DNA of 64,000 bases, taken from Heloderma charlesbogerti (taxonomy: Eukaryota > Chordata > Lepidosauria > Squamata > Helodermatidae). The stretch lies in assembly GCA_026122225.1 (NCBI GenBank), contig JANEZZ010000297.1, positions 1,240,001 through 1,304,000 of the forward strand, read 5' to 3'. The notes below the pieces were generated by a model that was not told where the DNA came from, did not search any database, and saw nothing but the letters and a program-made list of their open reading frames with translations. The first letter of the stretch is position 1, and each line of letters begins with the position of its first letter. The translations under genes were made by a program, and so were the position numbers. Positions 1 to 9,984 of this stretch are shown here, piece by piece.

Positions 1-461
1 CTTATTTTCGCCGTAGTCTACGTAAACATTTACGTAGACTACAGCAACTAAATAAGGAACACGAATGGCGGCTCCCTATGGGGGCCGCCATTCGCGTACG
101 CGCTTTTTTTTTTTTTTTAAGTCACCCGTGATAGGCTACGTGACGATTCACGTAGCCTATCACGGCTGACTTTGCAGATCTAGCCATGATAGGCTACGTG
201 AATCGTCACGTAGCCTATCAGGGGGCGTTCTTTTTGTTTTTTTTTTACTTTCGAGTTTGCGGCCAGGTGAGGCGAGGCGCCTCCTCCCCAGCCTGAATTT
301 CGGCTGGGCGAGGCGGGAAGCCTCCCCCCCCGGCCTGAATTTTGGCTGGGCGAGGCGGGAAGCCTCCCCCCCGGCCTGAACTTCGCGGGGGGACCAGTGA
401 AGCACCTCCCCCCACCGCAAACGGCCTTTGACGACAGGTAAGTGACTTTTGTCCACCCCTA
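1..461 (+). mobile_element. F1 palindromic hAT-like element, right part (cut by window start)
   Basis: The window opens inside the mirrored core (TAGTCTACG-type palindrome, then the hairpin GAATGGCGGC...GCCGCCATTC, a T-run and two 36-bp GATAGGCTACG palindromes). It ends in end A: GGCCGGGC-type hairpin units, AGGTAAGTGACTT and the terminus CACCCCTA at 461. The following bases ATCATCAC belong to the centre of a 36-bp palindrome of the next copy, so this copy appears inserted into the neighbouring F1 element. Its left end lies outside the window, so the duplication cannot be tested. Confidence 0.8.
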
Positions 462-1044
462 ATCATCACGTAGCCTATCACGGGTGACTTAAAAAAAAAA
501 AAAAGCGCATACGGCTAATGGTGGCCCCCATAGGGAGCCGCCATTCATGTTCCTTATTTGGTCCCTGTAGTCTACGTAAAGATTTACGTAGTCTACGGCA
601 AAAATAAGGGCAATGCTATTTGCGTTGCCCTTATTTTCGCCGTAGTCTACGTAAATCTTTAAGTAGACTACAGGGAGCAAATAAGGAACGCGAATGGCGG
701 CTCCCGATGGGGGCCGCCATTTGCGTACGCGCTTTTTTTTTTCAAAGTCACCTGTGATAGGCTACATGACGATTAATGTAGCCTATCATGGCTGACTTTG
801 CAGATCTAGCCGTGATAGGCTACATAAATCGTTAAGTAGCCTATCACGGGGCTTTTTTTTTTTTTTTACTTTTCTTTTGAAGTTCGCAGCCAGGGAGATG
901 GGGCGCTTCTCCCCGGCCTGAATTTCAGCCGGGCGAGGCGGGAGGCCTCCCCCCCGGCCTGAACTTTGGGGGGAGCAGCGAAGTGCCTCCCCCCCACCGC
1001 GAAGCAAGCTGCGAGACCAGGTAAGTGACTTTCGTACATCCCTA
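462..1044 (+). mobile_element. F1 palindromic hAT-like element, right part, host of the 1-461 copy
   Basis: It resumes in the middle of a GATAGGCTACG palindrome (ATCATCACGTAGCC), passes the GGCGGC hairpin and a pair of TAGTCTACG palindromes around the axis GCAATGCTATTTGCGTTGC near 610-630, then the mirrored palindromes at about 756-850. It ends in end A, with GGTAAGTGACTTTCGTACATCCCTA split over 1020-1044. The left half is outside the window beyond the nested copy. No coding potential. Confidence 0.8.
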
Positions 1045-1065
1045 CCAGTATGTTCAATGTGCTGG

Positions 1066-1588
1066 TTATTTATTTATTTATTTATTTAAATTTCTTCATT
1101 GCCCCTCTGCCCGGTCACCTGGCCACTCTGGGTGAATACAACAGTTTAAAACAATAACCCCCCCCCCCAATGCCTGCCTGAACAACCAATGTTTTTAATG
1201 CATGGCGGAAGCTCATTAAAGAGGGGGCATGGCAGAGGTCCCTAAGGAGGGAGTTCCACAGAGTGGGGGCCACCACAGAGAAGGCCCTCTCCCTTGTCCT
1301 TACCAGCCTAGCTATCCTGGCTGATGGGACCGAGTGAAGGCCATCCAAGGCTGATCTTGTTGAGCACCCTGTCTGGTGTGGCCGGAGGTGCTCCTTGAGA
1401 TAGGCTGGGCCGGAACCATATAGGGTTTTAAAGGTCAAAACCATCACCTTGAATTTGGCATGGAAAACAACTGGTAAGCAGTGCAACTCATTCAGCACCA
1501 GGAGTAATGTGATCACACCGGCGGCTGCCCTTAACCAGGCAAGCTGCCATATTCTGCAACAGCTGCAGCTTCCGAACCACCTTCAAAG
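1066..1588 (-). mobile_element. L2-like LINE, 3' part with decayed ORF2 C-terminus (interrupted)
   Basis: The minus strand encodes a typical C-terminal ORF2 segment of L2-like LINEs (about 1115-1516), with FKVMVLTFKTLYGSGPAYL followed by FSVVAPTLWNSL. The 3' tail is (TAAA)n, seen as TTATTTATTTATTTATTTAAA at about 1066-1088 on the plus strand. The copy is interrupted at 1588 by a transposon composite and appears to resume at 2444. The reverse transcriptase core between this part and the endonuclease at 2727-3062 is missing. Not functional. Confidence 0.75.
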
Positions 1589-2443
1589 TAGGGATGGACG
1601 AAAGGGACTTACCTGGTCCCGCAGCTTGCTTCGCGGTGGGGGGGAGGCACTTCGCTTCTCCCCCCGAAGTTCAGGCGAGGGGGGGGAGGCGCCCCGCCTC
1701 GCCTGGCCGAAATTCAGGCCGGCGGGGAGGTGCACCATCCCTCCCCGCCAAAATACATGCCGGGGAGGAACACCCCATCTACCGGCCACGAAAAAAAAAG
1801 TAAAGTAAAAAACACACACACACACACACACCCTTGATAGGCTACTAGGGATGGCGGAGAATTTCTCCCCGAAACTTCTGGGGGCCGAGCGCCAATGTGT
1901 TCGGCCCCCCGAACAAGTTTTGGGGAGAAATCCTCCAAACCCCCCCTGCCCCCTGCACCCCTCCCGGGATGGGACTTACCTTCGCCGAATGTCCCTCCCG
2001 GCAGTGGGTCCGGCTGGCGGTTCGGCAGGTGTTCGAGCGGGGCAGGATCGGCAGCCGGTCTTTCGACCGGCTGCCGCCCCCGCCATTCCAATAAAAGAAA
2101 AAAAAACACCCCCTGATAGGCTACATGACGATTCACGTAGCCTATCACGGCTAGATTTGCAAAGTCAGCCGTGATAGGCTACGTCAATCGTCACGTAGCC
2201 TATCACGGATGACTTAAAAAAAAAAAAAGCATGTACAGATAATGGCGGCCCCCATAGGGAGCCGCCATTCCCGTTCCTTATTTGGTCGCTGTAGTCTACG
2301 TAAAGATTTACATAGACTACAGCGACTAAATAAGGAACGCGAATGGCGGCTCCCTATGGGGACCGCCATTAGCGTATGCGCTTTTTTTTTTTTTAAAGTC
2401 ACCGAATCCCGGAGATTCGTGGAGAAATTCTCCCCCATCCCTA
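1589..2443 (-). mobile_element. F1 composite: outer copy with a second F1 copy embedded
   Basis: The left terminus TAGGGATGGACGAAAGGGAC and the right terminus CATCCCTA are flanked by CTTCAAAG and CTTCAAGG (7/8 match), inside an L2-like LINE. The outer copy starts with end A, so its right end should be end B; the last 40 bp (GGAGATTCGTGGAGAAATTC) fit this. At 1846 a second terminus TAGGGATGGCGGAGAATTTC begins inside a broken GATAGGCTAC palindrome. The right end of the inner copy is missing, so a deletion probably joined the inner copy to the outer end. A (CA)n run lies at 1811-1831. Confidence 0.75.
1846..2398 (+). mobile_element. Inner F1 copy of the composite, end B present, end A lost
   Basis: It starts with TAGGGATGG and the end-B hairpin (arms around 1855-1890 and 1897-1930), then the internal motif GGGATGGGACTTACC at 1968-1982, the GGCAGCCGGTC...GACCGGCTGCC stem and paired 36-bp palindromes at about 2112-2206. 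It has a shortened axis with a single TAGTCTACG palindrome near 2290-2320. The second GGCGGC hairpin and T-run are present, but mirrored palindromes and end A are absent. This is the short-axis subtype also seen at 39669-40568. Confidence 0.7.
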
Positions 2444-3065
2444 CTTCAAGGGAAAACCCACATAGACCGTATTACAGTAGTCTAGATCAGAGGAGATCAA
2501 GGCATGTACTACTGATGGGAGCAGATTGTCTGGAAGGTAGGGGCACTGCCACCATATCAGATTGAGTTGCTACAATTCTATACAGCTCACGGCTCCACCT
2601 GAGCCTGCTCCAGAGCATCCCCAAGAGCATTCAGGAATCCATTCGAATCCATAAGACGCCTGGGGCAGACCATTTTAATGGGTCCTCCGCTCCTGAGGAG
2701 GGGTTGTGGAACCGAGAAGTCCAATGTCACCAGATAGTGATCTGACCATGACAAGTGGGGGTGGATATACCCCCAACTTCCAGATTACTCCCCGCTTCTC
2801 CAGAAACAAACTCAAGGTCTAGCGCATGACTGGCTACATGGGGGGCCCCAGTTGGAATATGGTGCAGCTCCCAGGAAGCCATGGTCTCCATGAAGTCCTG
2901 AAGTGCCCCCATGAGGACAGCCTCTGAATGTACATTGAAGTCTCCCAACACCAATAAGTTAGGCAACTGTACATGCACCTCAAGCACCTTGGCCAGGGAG
3001 TCAGTTGTGCAGTGGGATGGATGGTACATGAGCAGAATCCTCAGATTGCCCTTCAGCCCCAACCT
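2444..3065 (-). mobile_element. L2-like LINE, endonuclease part, decayed
   Basis: On the minus strand, 3062-2727 encodes an APE-type endonuclease fragment of a non-LTR retrotransposon: LLVLGDFNVHS, then HALDLEFVSG. After a frame change it continues as WSDHYLVTLDF and PLLRSGGPIK, ending in a stop. GDFN and SDH are the catalytic motifs of this domain, which nicks target DNA for target-primed reverse transcription. The N-terminal part is missing. The plus-strand sequence at 2444 continues the LINE broken at 1588, so this and 1066-1588 are probably one internally deleted copy. Confidence 0.8.
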
Positions 3066-3069
3066 CCAG

Positions 3070-3543
3070 TACTCAGCAACCTTAGTCTCCCAGAGAAGGG
3101 GTCTGGTTATGACCTATAAAGCCCTATATGTCTTGGGATCAGGATCGATGGAATACCACCTTCTCCCATACAAGCCTGCCCAGTTCTTAAGATCTTCAGG
3201 AGAGCCCTTGTTTTTGAGATTGCCACCTTCAGGGGCACATTTGGTGACAATGTGAAAGAGGGCCTTCTCAGTGGCTGCTCCCTGGGTGTGGAACTCCCTC
3301 CCAAGGGAGGCTAGGTTTACTCCCTCTCTGCTGTCCATCTTCTGGCAGGCAAAGGCTGTTTTATTCAAGAGGGCCTTTCATGTGTAAGTGGGTCTGTTGA
3401 GCTGGATGGTATTTTTACTCTGTTGTAACTGTTTTAATGTATTTGCTTACTGTTGTTTTTATCAGTGATTGTAAGCCACCTTGAGTGTTATTTTTGGTAG
3501 AAAGGTGGGATACAAAACAAATAAATAAGTAAAGAAATAATAA
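3070..3543 (+). mobile_element. L2-like LINE 3' end, plus strand
   Basis: The plus strand encodes a decayed ORF2 C-terminus (LVMTYKALYVLGSGSMEYHL, then after frame changes GLLSVAAPWVWNSL). A 3' UTR follows with GTAAGCCACCTTGAGTG, AGAAAGGTGGGATA and an AAATAAATAAG tail. It abuts the minus-strand LINE at about 3065, so two unrelated insertions meet there. Confidence 0.75.
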
Positions 3544-3552
3544 AAGCAAGGA

Positions 3553-3682
3553 TAGGGAATGTGTTGCCCTCCAGATTTTGGACTGCAAGTCCCATCAATC
3601 CCTCACCATTGGCTAGGCTGGCTAGGATATATGCAAGTTGCAGCTCAACAACATCTGGAGTGACACACATTCCCCCCCCTGA
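3553..3682. mobile_element. Small hAT-like MITE
   Basis: About 130 bp with complementary ends (TAGGGAATGTGTTGCCCTCC at left, GGAGTGACACACATTCCCCC at right) and an interior CAAGTCCCATCAATCCCTCACCATTGG. This resembles the common small MITEs of reptile genomes with 'ACTACAACTCCCATCATCCC' type interiors. The right boundary is uncertain because of a C-run. No coding capacity. Confidence 0.5.
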
Positions 3683-3874
3683 CCTAAAGAAAGGGATGGA
3701 TGGATTCACCTGCACCTGCCCAAGTACACCTGCATAACATCTCTAATGTTGTGGAGATGGCCTTGTATGGCCACTGTTTTGCACAATGTTAAATATATGG
3801 AAATTATGGAGCCCCAACCTCACATAAAAATGGTGACTGGCAGCAAGGAGTGGGTGGCTGCAGGGTGCTCCCAG
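3683..3874. other. Short flank, nothing recognised
   Basis: About 190 bp between the small MITE and the F1 element. I see no coding frame or named repeat. Its last 8 bases, GCTCCCAG, are the left target duplication of the following element. Confidence 0.4.
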
Positions 3875-4529
3875 TAGGGATGGGGGAGAATTTCTCCCCG
3901 AAACTTCGGGGGGCCGAGCACCAACGCATTCGGTCCTCCGAAGGTTGTTCAGGGAGAACTTCTCCGCCCCCCGCCCCCCCCGTGATGGGACTTACCTTTC
4001 ACGAATGTCCCTCCCAGCGGTGGGTCCCAGCGGCGGTTCGTCGGGTCTTCATCAGGGGCGGGGGCGGCAGCCGGTCTTTCGACTGGCTGCCGCCACCGCC
4101 ATTACAAGCAAAGTAAAAAAAAAAAAAAACGCCCCTGTGATAGGCTACATAACGATTAACGTAGCCTATCATGGCTAGATTTGCAAAGTCAGCCGTGATA
4201 GGCTACGTGACAATTAACGTAGCCTATCACGGCTGACTTTGCAGACCTAGCCGTGATAGGCTACGTTAATCGTTACGTAGCCTATCACAGGGGCGTTTTT
4301 TGTTTTTTGTTTTTTTCTTTTGAAGTTCGCGGCCGGGGAGACGGGGCGCTTCTCCCCGGCCTGAATTTCGGCCGGGCAAGGCGGGAAGCCTCCCCCCCAG
4401 CCTGAATTTCAGCCGGGTGAGGAAGGAAGCCTCCCCCCCCGGCCTGAACTTCGGGGGGAGCAGCGAAGCACCTCCCCCCTACCGCGAAGCAAGCTACGAG
4501 ACCAGGTAAGTGACTTTCGTGCACCCCTA
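3875..4529 (+). mobile_element. F1 element, axis-deleted derivative (655 bp)
   Basis: Flanked by perfect GCTCCCAG duplications (3867-3874, 4530-4537). It has an end-B hairpin at 3885-3960, GTGATGGGACTTACC at 3981-3995, the GGCAGCCGGTC stem, then only three 36-bp palindromes (about 4135-4290), followed by end A. The GGCGGC hairpins and TAGTCTACG palindromes that normally surround the axis are absent. This is what recombination between identical palindromes in opposite arms would leave. Confidence 0.9.
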
Positions 4530-4544
4530 GCTCCCAGACCACAC

Positions 4545-5105
4545 TAAGGATGGATGAAAGTCCCTTACCTGGTCCCACAGCTGTTTTAGGTGGGGGGAGG
4601 TGCTCCAGTTCTCCCCCTGAAATTCTTGGTGGGTGGGCGGGCGCCCAGCCCCTCCTGGCCGAAATTGTGGCCGGGGGGGAGGTGCCCCATCCCTCCCCAC
4701 TGAAATTCTGGCCGAGGGGTAGCACCCCGTCTCCCTGGCCACAAAAGAAAAAAGTAAAGTGTAAAAAAAAAATGTGATAGGCTATGTAAAGATTTACGTA
4801 GCCTATCATGGCTAGATTTTCAAAGTCAGCCGTGATAGGCTACGTAAATCTTTACGTAGCCTATCACTTTTTTTTTTTTTTACACTTTACTTGGAAATGG
4901 CGGCGGCAGCAGCAGCCGGTCGGAAGACAGGCCGCCACCACCGCCGCCGAACCGCTGCTGGGACCCGCCACCACAAGGGACATTCGGCCACGGTAAGTCC
5001 CATCCCAGGCGGGGTGTCGGAGAATTTCCCCACCAATTTTTGGGGGGCGAATGCGTTGGCATTCAGCCTCCTGGAGATTCATGGAGAAATTCTCCGACAT
5101 CCCTA
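4545..5105 (-). mobile_element. F1b element (561 bp)
   Basis: Left terminus TAAGGATGGATGAAAGTCCC then TTACCTGG; right terminus GGAGAAATTCTCCGACATCC then CTA. The flanks GACCACAC and GACTGCAC match at 6/8. It starts only 15 bp after the end of the previous element. The core has a pair of 36-bp palindromes with centres AAAGATTT (about 4773-4866), and the stem is GGCGGCGGCAGCAGCAGCCGGTC. The axis lies between the two palindromes, so the core is minimal. Confidence 0.8.
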
Positions 5106-5222
5106 GACTGCACAGAGCTTGACAAGTGAATCTGCAGCTCAACATGCAGCATCAAGAGGTCAGGTGGGGAGGCGTCCGTTGGACTCCACCCTGTTGTCGG
5201 GCGCTCATGACATCCCTCCCTA
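5106..5222. mobile_element. F9-like right-end fragment
   Basis: GGCGTCCGTTGGACTCCACC and CATGACATCCCTCCCTA resemble the right end of the 15713-16396 element (GTCAGACTCCACC...GACACCCCTA). The left part is not found, so this is a fragment with unclear borders. Confidence 0.4.
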
Positions 5223-6871
5223 AAGACAGAAGCCCCATGGATTATGCTCATGAGTTCCTCCTCATTTAAGCATCAGTGATGGAGCACATAATTCAAATAT
5301 GAGTCTCCCACTGAAGTTAAGTGTACTACTACAATCCAGGAAAAGATACACCACCCGATTTTCTTGGCTGAATAGATTGGGTCTTATTCTGATGGGGCCC
5401 AGATAAATGTACCACCACATCACCTCTTTAGGTGAACTCTTATTCTGGACTGATAACCTGGTATCTGTTTGTGTTCAACAAAGGCTTTCAAAGAAGGGCC
5501 CTGTTTCTGTTGCAGAGTTGGAAGACCAAATGGTTCAGGGTAATTTTTGGGTTCAGGCCCAGGTTCAGTTTTCTTCAAGCCAATACTCTAGTATTATTCT
5601 GAAAGTTTTCTCTAGTAATTTTTCTGAGCTCTGCTATTAACCAATATCCTGTCCATGTTCTCTTAATGAAATTGTAGGACTGTAAAAGATTGGAAATAAC
5701 TGTAATAGGCATCAGTAATCCCATTGCCATGAGATGCATTATTATTGGTTCGAATACAATAAAATCTCCTTTGCTTGCAAGATCTATCACTGAGCGAAAG
5801 ACAAATGCCATTTGAGATTTGAGAAATGCTAATCAGAAAAAAATGGAAGCAAATTAAGCTTTGCCACGGATGAGGGGAAACAATACCTTTATGTAAAGAC
5901 ATTTTGAAATATAGCTGCATTTCAAAAAAATTCACCTAGCCTTTAACTTTCATCTGAAAGTGATGGAAAATTGGAGATCATTTCAATTTTTCTTTCACAG
6001 CAAGGAATTGGTGCAAAACACTAGCATTATAGGACATTAATTTCCCCTTGTTCTCCAAACTAACAGTTCTGATTGAGGTTTGACTGAGAGTAAATACTTC
6101 AGCAATGTATAATTCTCATGGAAACACACGGGGAAAGCTATTGTGCCATTATATTCTTCAATGAAAAACATGGAGCCCTGAATTTATTGTAATGGGAATA
6201 ATAGCAGTCTTCGTAACTCCTTTTTCTTCCCCCCCAGGCTTAACAAGAACTGATAAACATGTCTATCATTCATTCACTAAAGAAGTTGTGGTGACATTGA
6301 AAACAATTTGCATTTTTATTTTTATTTTTTGACAAAGCAAGAATAAATTTTGTACCTTCCTATATAGCATGGTTAAACTGAGACTGAGCATAACTTGCCA
6401 CATTGAATGTCCTTCCCCCTGTGCCCAGTATTTTTATTGTGATTGACTAGAAAGACCCTGTGTGGCCTTCCTGCCTGGGTTGCACCTTTTCCCCAGCCTC
6501 CACCTCTGAAACTGAGAAACAAACCCCACAGGAAATGCCTGCTTTCACTTTGGGATAGCTATACCCACTTCAGCCCTTTTACTCTATTTGGGTTCCAGAG
6601 AGACTTAACACGCTCCATTGGTTGTCTCAACCCACTACAAGAGAAGTAACCATGAACATTTGAAATAGATATAATAAAGATACCCTACAAATTCAATCAA
6701 CATCTGGGAATTTGGATTTTTAAATACAAATAAAGATTTCTTTCAAACATGAAAAGTTATAAGTTATTGTTATTAATAAATGCTTGTTCCTAACTTCCCT
6801 AACTATTCTGCCCTCCTAAAATCCTATACACAACCCCCCCTAACTAGATGTTGCTTCCACAATCCCTAAGC
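5223..6871. other. AT-rich unassigned region
   Basis: About 1.65 kb of AT-rich sequence with no coding frame of note, no tandem repeat and no family recognised by eye. It may be old unique DNA or diverged repeats. Confidence 0.5.
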
Positions 6872-7528
6872 TAGGGATGTCAGAGAATTCTGCCACGGGC
6901 TCCAGTGAGGCCGGATTCTAAAGAATCCGTGGCGGAACAGCCTCCCCCCCACCACCCCACGGAATCCCCCCGGGATGGAGCTTACATGGCAGCAGATGTG
7001 GCAGCGGATGCGGCGGCAGATGCGGCGGCAGTGGCAGCGGAGTCTCCGGCTGGTCTCCCAGCCAGCCGCTGCCAGGCTGCTGCGGCCGCAAATAGTGGCC
7101 ATCATAGTGGCAGCCATTTGCATCCTTGCAGTCAGCTGTGATAGGCTATGTAAGTATTTACATAGCCTATCACAGCAAAGAGCAGGGACACAAATGGCAG
7201 CCGCTATGTCATTTGCGTCCCTCCCCTTTGACATGATAGGCTACGTAAGTATTTATGTAGCCTATCACAGTAAAGGCAGCCACGCAAACGTAGCCTATCA
7301 CAGCTGACTGCAAGGACGCAAATGGCAGCCGCTACGACGGCTGAAATTTGCGGCCGCAGCAGCCTGGCCATGGACGGAACTCCAGCTGCAGCTGGCCCCA
7401 GCCGGCAGCTCCATGGAGCCACTGCGGAGTGGACCCAGCCGGGGAGGATTCTGGGGGAAGGGATGGAGCGCCTCCCCCCAACACAGATTGCCCGGTGCGA
7501 AGCCAGGTAAGGCTTTCATACATCCCTA
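6872..7528 (+). mobile_element. F2 palindromic hAT-like element (657 bp)
   Basis: Left terminus TAGGGATGTCAGAGAATTC (end B of F2, without its full hairpin) and right terminus CTTTCATACATCCCTA after CAGGTAAGG. The interior has 36-bp palindromes with centres AGTATTT (7140-7173, 7222-7269), inverted CGCAAATGGCAGCC hairpins, and a GC-rich part rich in GGCGGC and CAGCTGCAGCTGG. The flanks CCCTAAGC and CTAAGGCC are only alike with an indel, so the duplication is weak. Confidence 0.75.
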
Positions 7529-7653
7529 CTAAGGCCCTATCTGGGAATGCCGCAAGTGCCCAACTTAGTCTGGGAGGCCGGAGAAATCTCCTGCACCCAG
7601 CCCTCCGGACCCCGCTTGCTGAGCTCCAAGGTGCTGACGGACCTAGCTGACAA

Positions 7654-8459
7654 TAGGGATGTACGAAACACTTACCTGGTTCTGCGCTGGGGCATCCGCA
7701 GTGGGGGGAAGGTGCTCTGTCCCCCCCCCGGAATCCTCCCTGGCCTGCTCTGCTCCTGCCACAGGTCCATGGAACCGCTAGCCGGGGCCAGCCGCAGCAG
7801 GAGTTCCGGCTGCGGCTGGGCTGCTGTGGCCGCAAATGGTGGCTGTTATAGCGGCCGCCATTTGCATCCTTCCAGGCTGCCATGATAGGCTACGTAAATA
7901 TTTACATAGCGTAAGAGCAGGGACGCAAATGGCGGCTGCTATGCCGTTTGCGCCCCTGCTCTTTGCCGTAATAGGATACATAAGTATTTATGTAGCCTAT
8001 CACTGTAAAGGCAGCCATGCAAACGGCGGCCACTATGCCATTTGCGTGGCTACCTTTACTGTGATAGGCTACATAAATACTTATGTAGCCTATCACGGCA
8101 AAGAGCAGGGGCGCAAATGGCATAGAGGCTGCCGTTTGCACCCCTGCTCTTTGCTGTGATAAGCTTCTTAAATACTTATGTATTTACATAGTAAATACTG
8201 ACGTAGCCTATCACAGCAGCCTGGAAGGATGCAAATGGCGGCCGCTATGACCATTTGCGGACACAGCAGCCGGCCAAGAGACCAGCTGCTGCCGCCGGAG
8301 CTGCTGCCGCTGCCGCCTCCTCCCCAGGTAATCTTCGTCCCAGGGGGATTCTGTGGGGTGGCAGGGGTTGGGAGGCTGTTCTGCCATGGGTTTCGGGGGG
8401 CTGAATGCCAGTGCATTCAGCCTCACTGAAATCCATGGTGGAATTCTCCGCCAGCCCTA
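7654..8459 (-). mobile_element. F2 element (806 bp) inside F6
   Basis: It starts TAGGGATGTACGAAACACTT then ACCTGG and ends GGTGGAATTCTCCGCCAGCC then CTA. The interior holds a series of inverted modules: GCAAATGGTGGCTG/CGGCCGCCATTTGC, palindromes with centres AAATATTT and AAGTATTTATG, and repeated AAAGAGCAGGGACGCAAATGG hairpins. No convincing 8-bp duplication remains (GCTGACAA against GGAGCACC), but the host is recognisable on both sides by comparison with 52542-53448. Confidence 0.75.
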
Positions 8460-8534
8460 GGAGCACCCTGGAGCTCGGCGAGTGGCTGGAAACAGCCCAG
8501 ACTTGTTGGCACGTGTGCCCCATCCACTCTCACT

Positions 8535-9061
8535 TAGGGTTGTCAGAGAAATCCGCTGCGGATTCAAATGATCAGGAATCCGTAGCAGATTGGGACCACT
8601 TACCTCCACTCTAGGAGGACTGGAGGTGTAATGGCACTGCTTCTTGCCAGCCAGAGCCATTCACCTCCTCCCTGCTGATCGCCATGTCTTTAAAAAAAAA
8701 AAAAATGGTGATCAGCAGGATGTGCCCATACACTTATATGCAAAATAGAGCCATGAATCTTGTATATAAGTCTATGGACACATAGACTTAGATGCAAGAT
8801 TCATGGCTCTAGTTGCATCTAAGTCTAGGGGCACATTCTGCCAATTGCCTTTTTTTTCCCTTTAAGACATGGCGATCAGCAGGGAGGAGACGAACGGATC
8901 TGGCTGGCAGGAGGGAAGGTAAGAGGCCCCCAAGCTGGTCCCCCCCCCAGAATCCTCGTGGAGTGGAGTCGCTCCAGAAGATTCAGGGGGGGAGGAATGG
9001 ATCCCCTCCCCCCCCACGGATTCCCCACCGGAACTAACAGTGGGGAATCTGTACACCCCTA
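8535..9061. mobile_element. F3 element (527 bp) inside F6
   Basis: Termini TAGGGTTGTCAGAGAAATCC and GTGGGGAATCTGTACACCCC then TA, with flanks CTCTCACT and CTCTCACC (7/8). The core is a long inverted repeat around 8760-8775: CCATGTCTTTAAAAAAAA and AATGGTGATCAGCAGG on one arm mirrored by AAGACATGGCGATCAGCAGG on the other, with ATAGACTTA and AATAGAGCCATGAATCTTG modules. CAGAGGTAAGTGG-like motifs are replaced here by GACCACTTACCTCC (8597-8610) and GGAAGGTAAGAGG. Confidence 0.8.
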
Positions 9062-9582
9062 CTCTCACCATCTCAGCCTTGAGAGCAGGAGACGGATAGT
9101 GGTTGGAGTGTGAGTCACACCAAGGCCTCCTCCTGCCCGATTGGCCATCGAGGAAGCTTCCTTAACAGCTGACGGGCCAGGACGTGGCCTTGGATGGTGC
9201 CCCAACCACTAGCTGTCTCCTGTTCATGAGGAGGAGATAGCTAGCAGCTGGAGTGTGTGCACTGACCCTGGCACTCAGGCCCTTGTGCGCACAAGGGCTT
9301 GACTACTGGAGTCCTCTGCAGGCGGTTGGGAGCCATGTAGCCCATATAAGCAAGAATTTCAGGTGTAAAGGCCTGTAATCTTGCATATATGGCCTATTCA
9401 CAGCCCCCTTTTGCATATATATAGAAATATGCAAATTTTTGCAATCACCTTAAATTATTTGTATATACGCAAAAGCAGGCTGTGAGTAGCCTACATACAC
9501 AAGATTACAGGCATGAATGCCTGTAATATTGTGTATATGGGCTATTCACGGCCCCCTTGCATTTGCATTTATACAAATATGC

Positions 9583-9984
9583 TAGGGATGTTGCAAGTGT
9601 CCGGTTGAGGCTCGAAGCCCAGTGAGAAGTTTCCGGTTCAGCCCCCCCAGGCATGAGTTTGTGGACCTCAGCTCTTGCCTGACTTGTGGCCTGCTCAGTC
9701 AGGCAACAGCTCAGGCGCCCACTCCTTCAGCAAGAAGAGGAGAAGAAGGTAATGCCTCTCCTCCTTCCCCCGTCCTTGCTACAGTGGCAGTGGCGTGGGA
9801 TAGGGTGGTTGTTTCATGTACGTTTTCCTGGCCTTATGGAAAACGACCAGCTTGTTCCTAGCTGCTGCTGCTGTGCTGTAGCAGGTGGGGATGGATGGAA
9901 GAAGGAGGCACCTATCCTCTTCTCCCCAACCACCCACCTGCTGGAGGCCAGGGCAAGAGTCCAGGGGCTGGCCGCCCATGACCT
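9583..9984. mobile_element. Left end of an unassigned TAGGGATG element
   Basis: TAGGGATGTTGCAAGTGTCC begins at 9583 inside the F6 copy. The interior has CTGACTTGTGGCCTGCTCAGTCAGG and CAGCAAGAAGAGG...TCCTTGCTACAGTGGCAGTGG, similar in style to the sequence near 13260-13310. No matching right terminus was found before the LINE tail at about 9985, so borders are uncertain. Confidence 0.4.

Larger units (their letters stand above)
7540..9582. mobile_element. F6 element copy, interrupted by F2 and F3 elements
   Basis: Segments about 7540-7653, 8460-8534 and 9062-9582 are collinear with 52542-53448: CCCAACTTAGTC and GCTCCAAGGTGCTGA, then GGAGCTCGGCGAG and CCAGACTTG, then GCCCTTGTGC...AAGGGCTTGAC and the TATATGCAAG/TTACAGGC palindromic block. 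The original right end is not found; a different terminus starts at 9583. The two insertions make this one of the oldest hosts here. Confidence 0.7.

Noticed and set aside
2727..3062. A host endonuclease gene
   Set aside because: The motifs are those of a LINE endonuclease; the frame is shifted, N-terminally truncated and lacks the reverse transcriptase.
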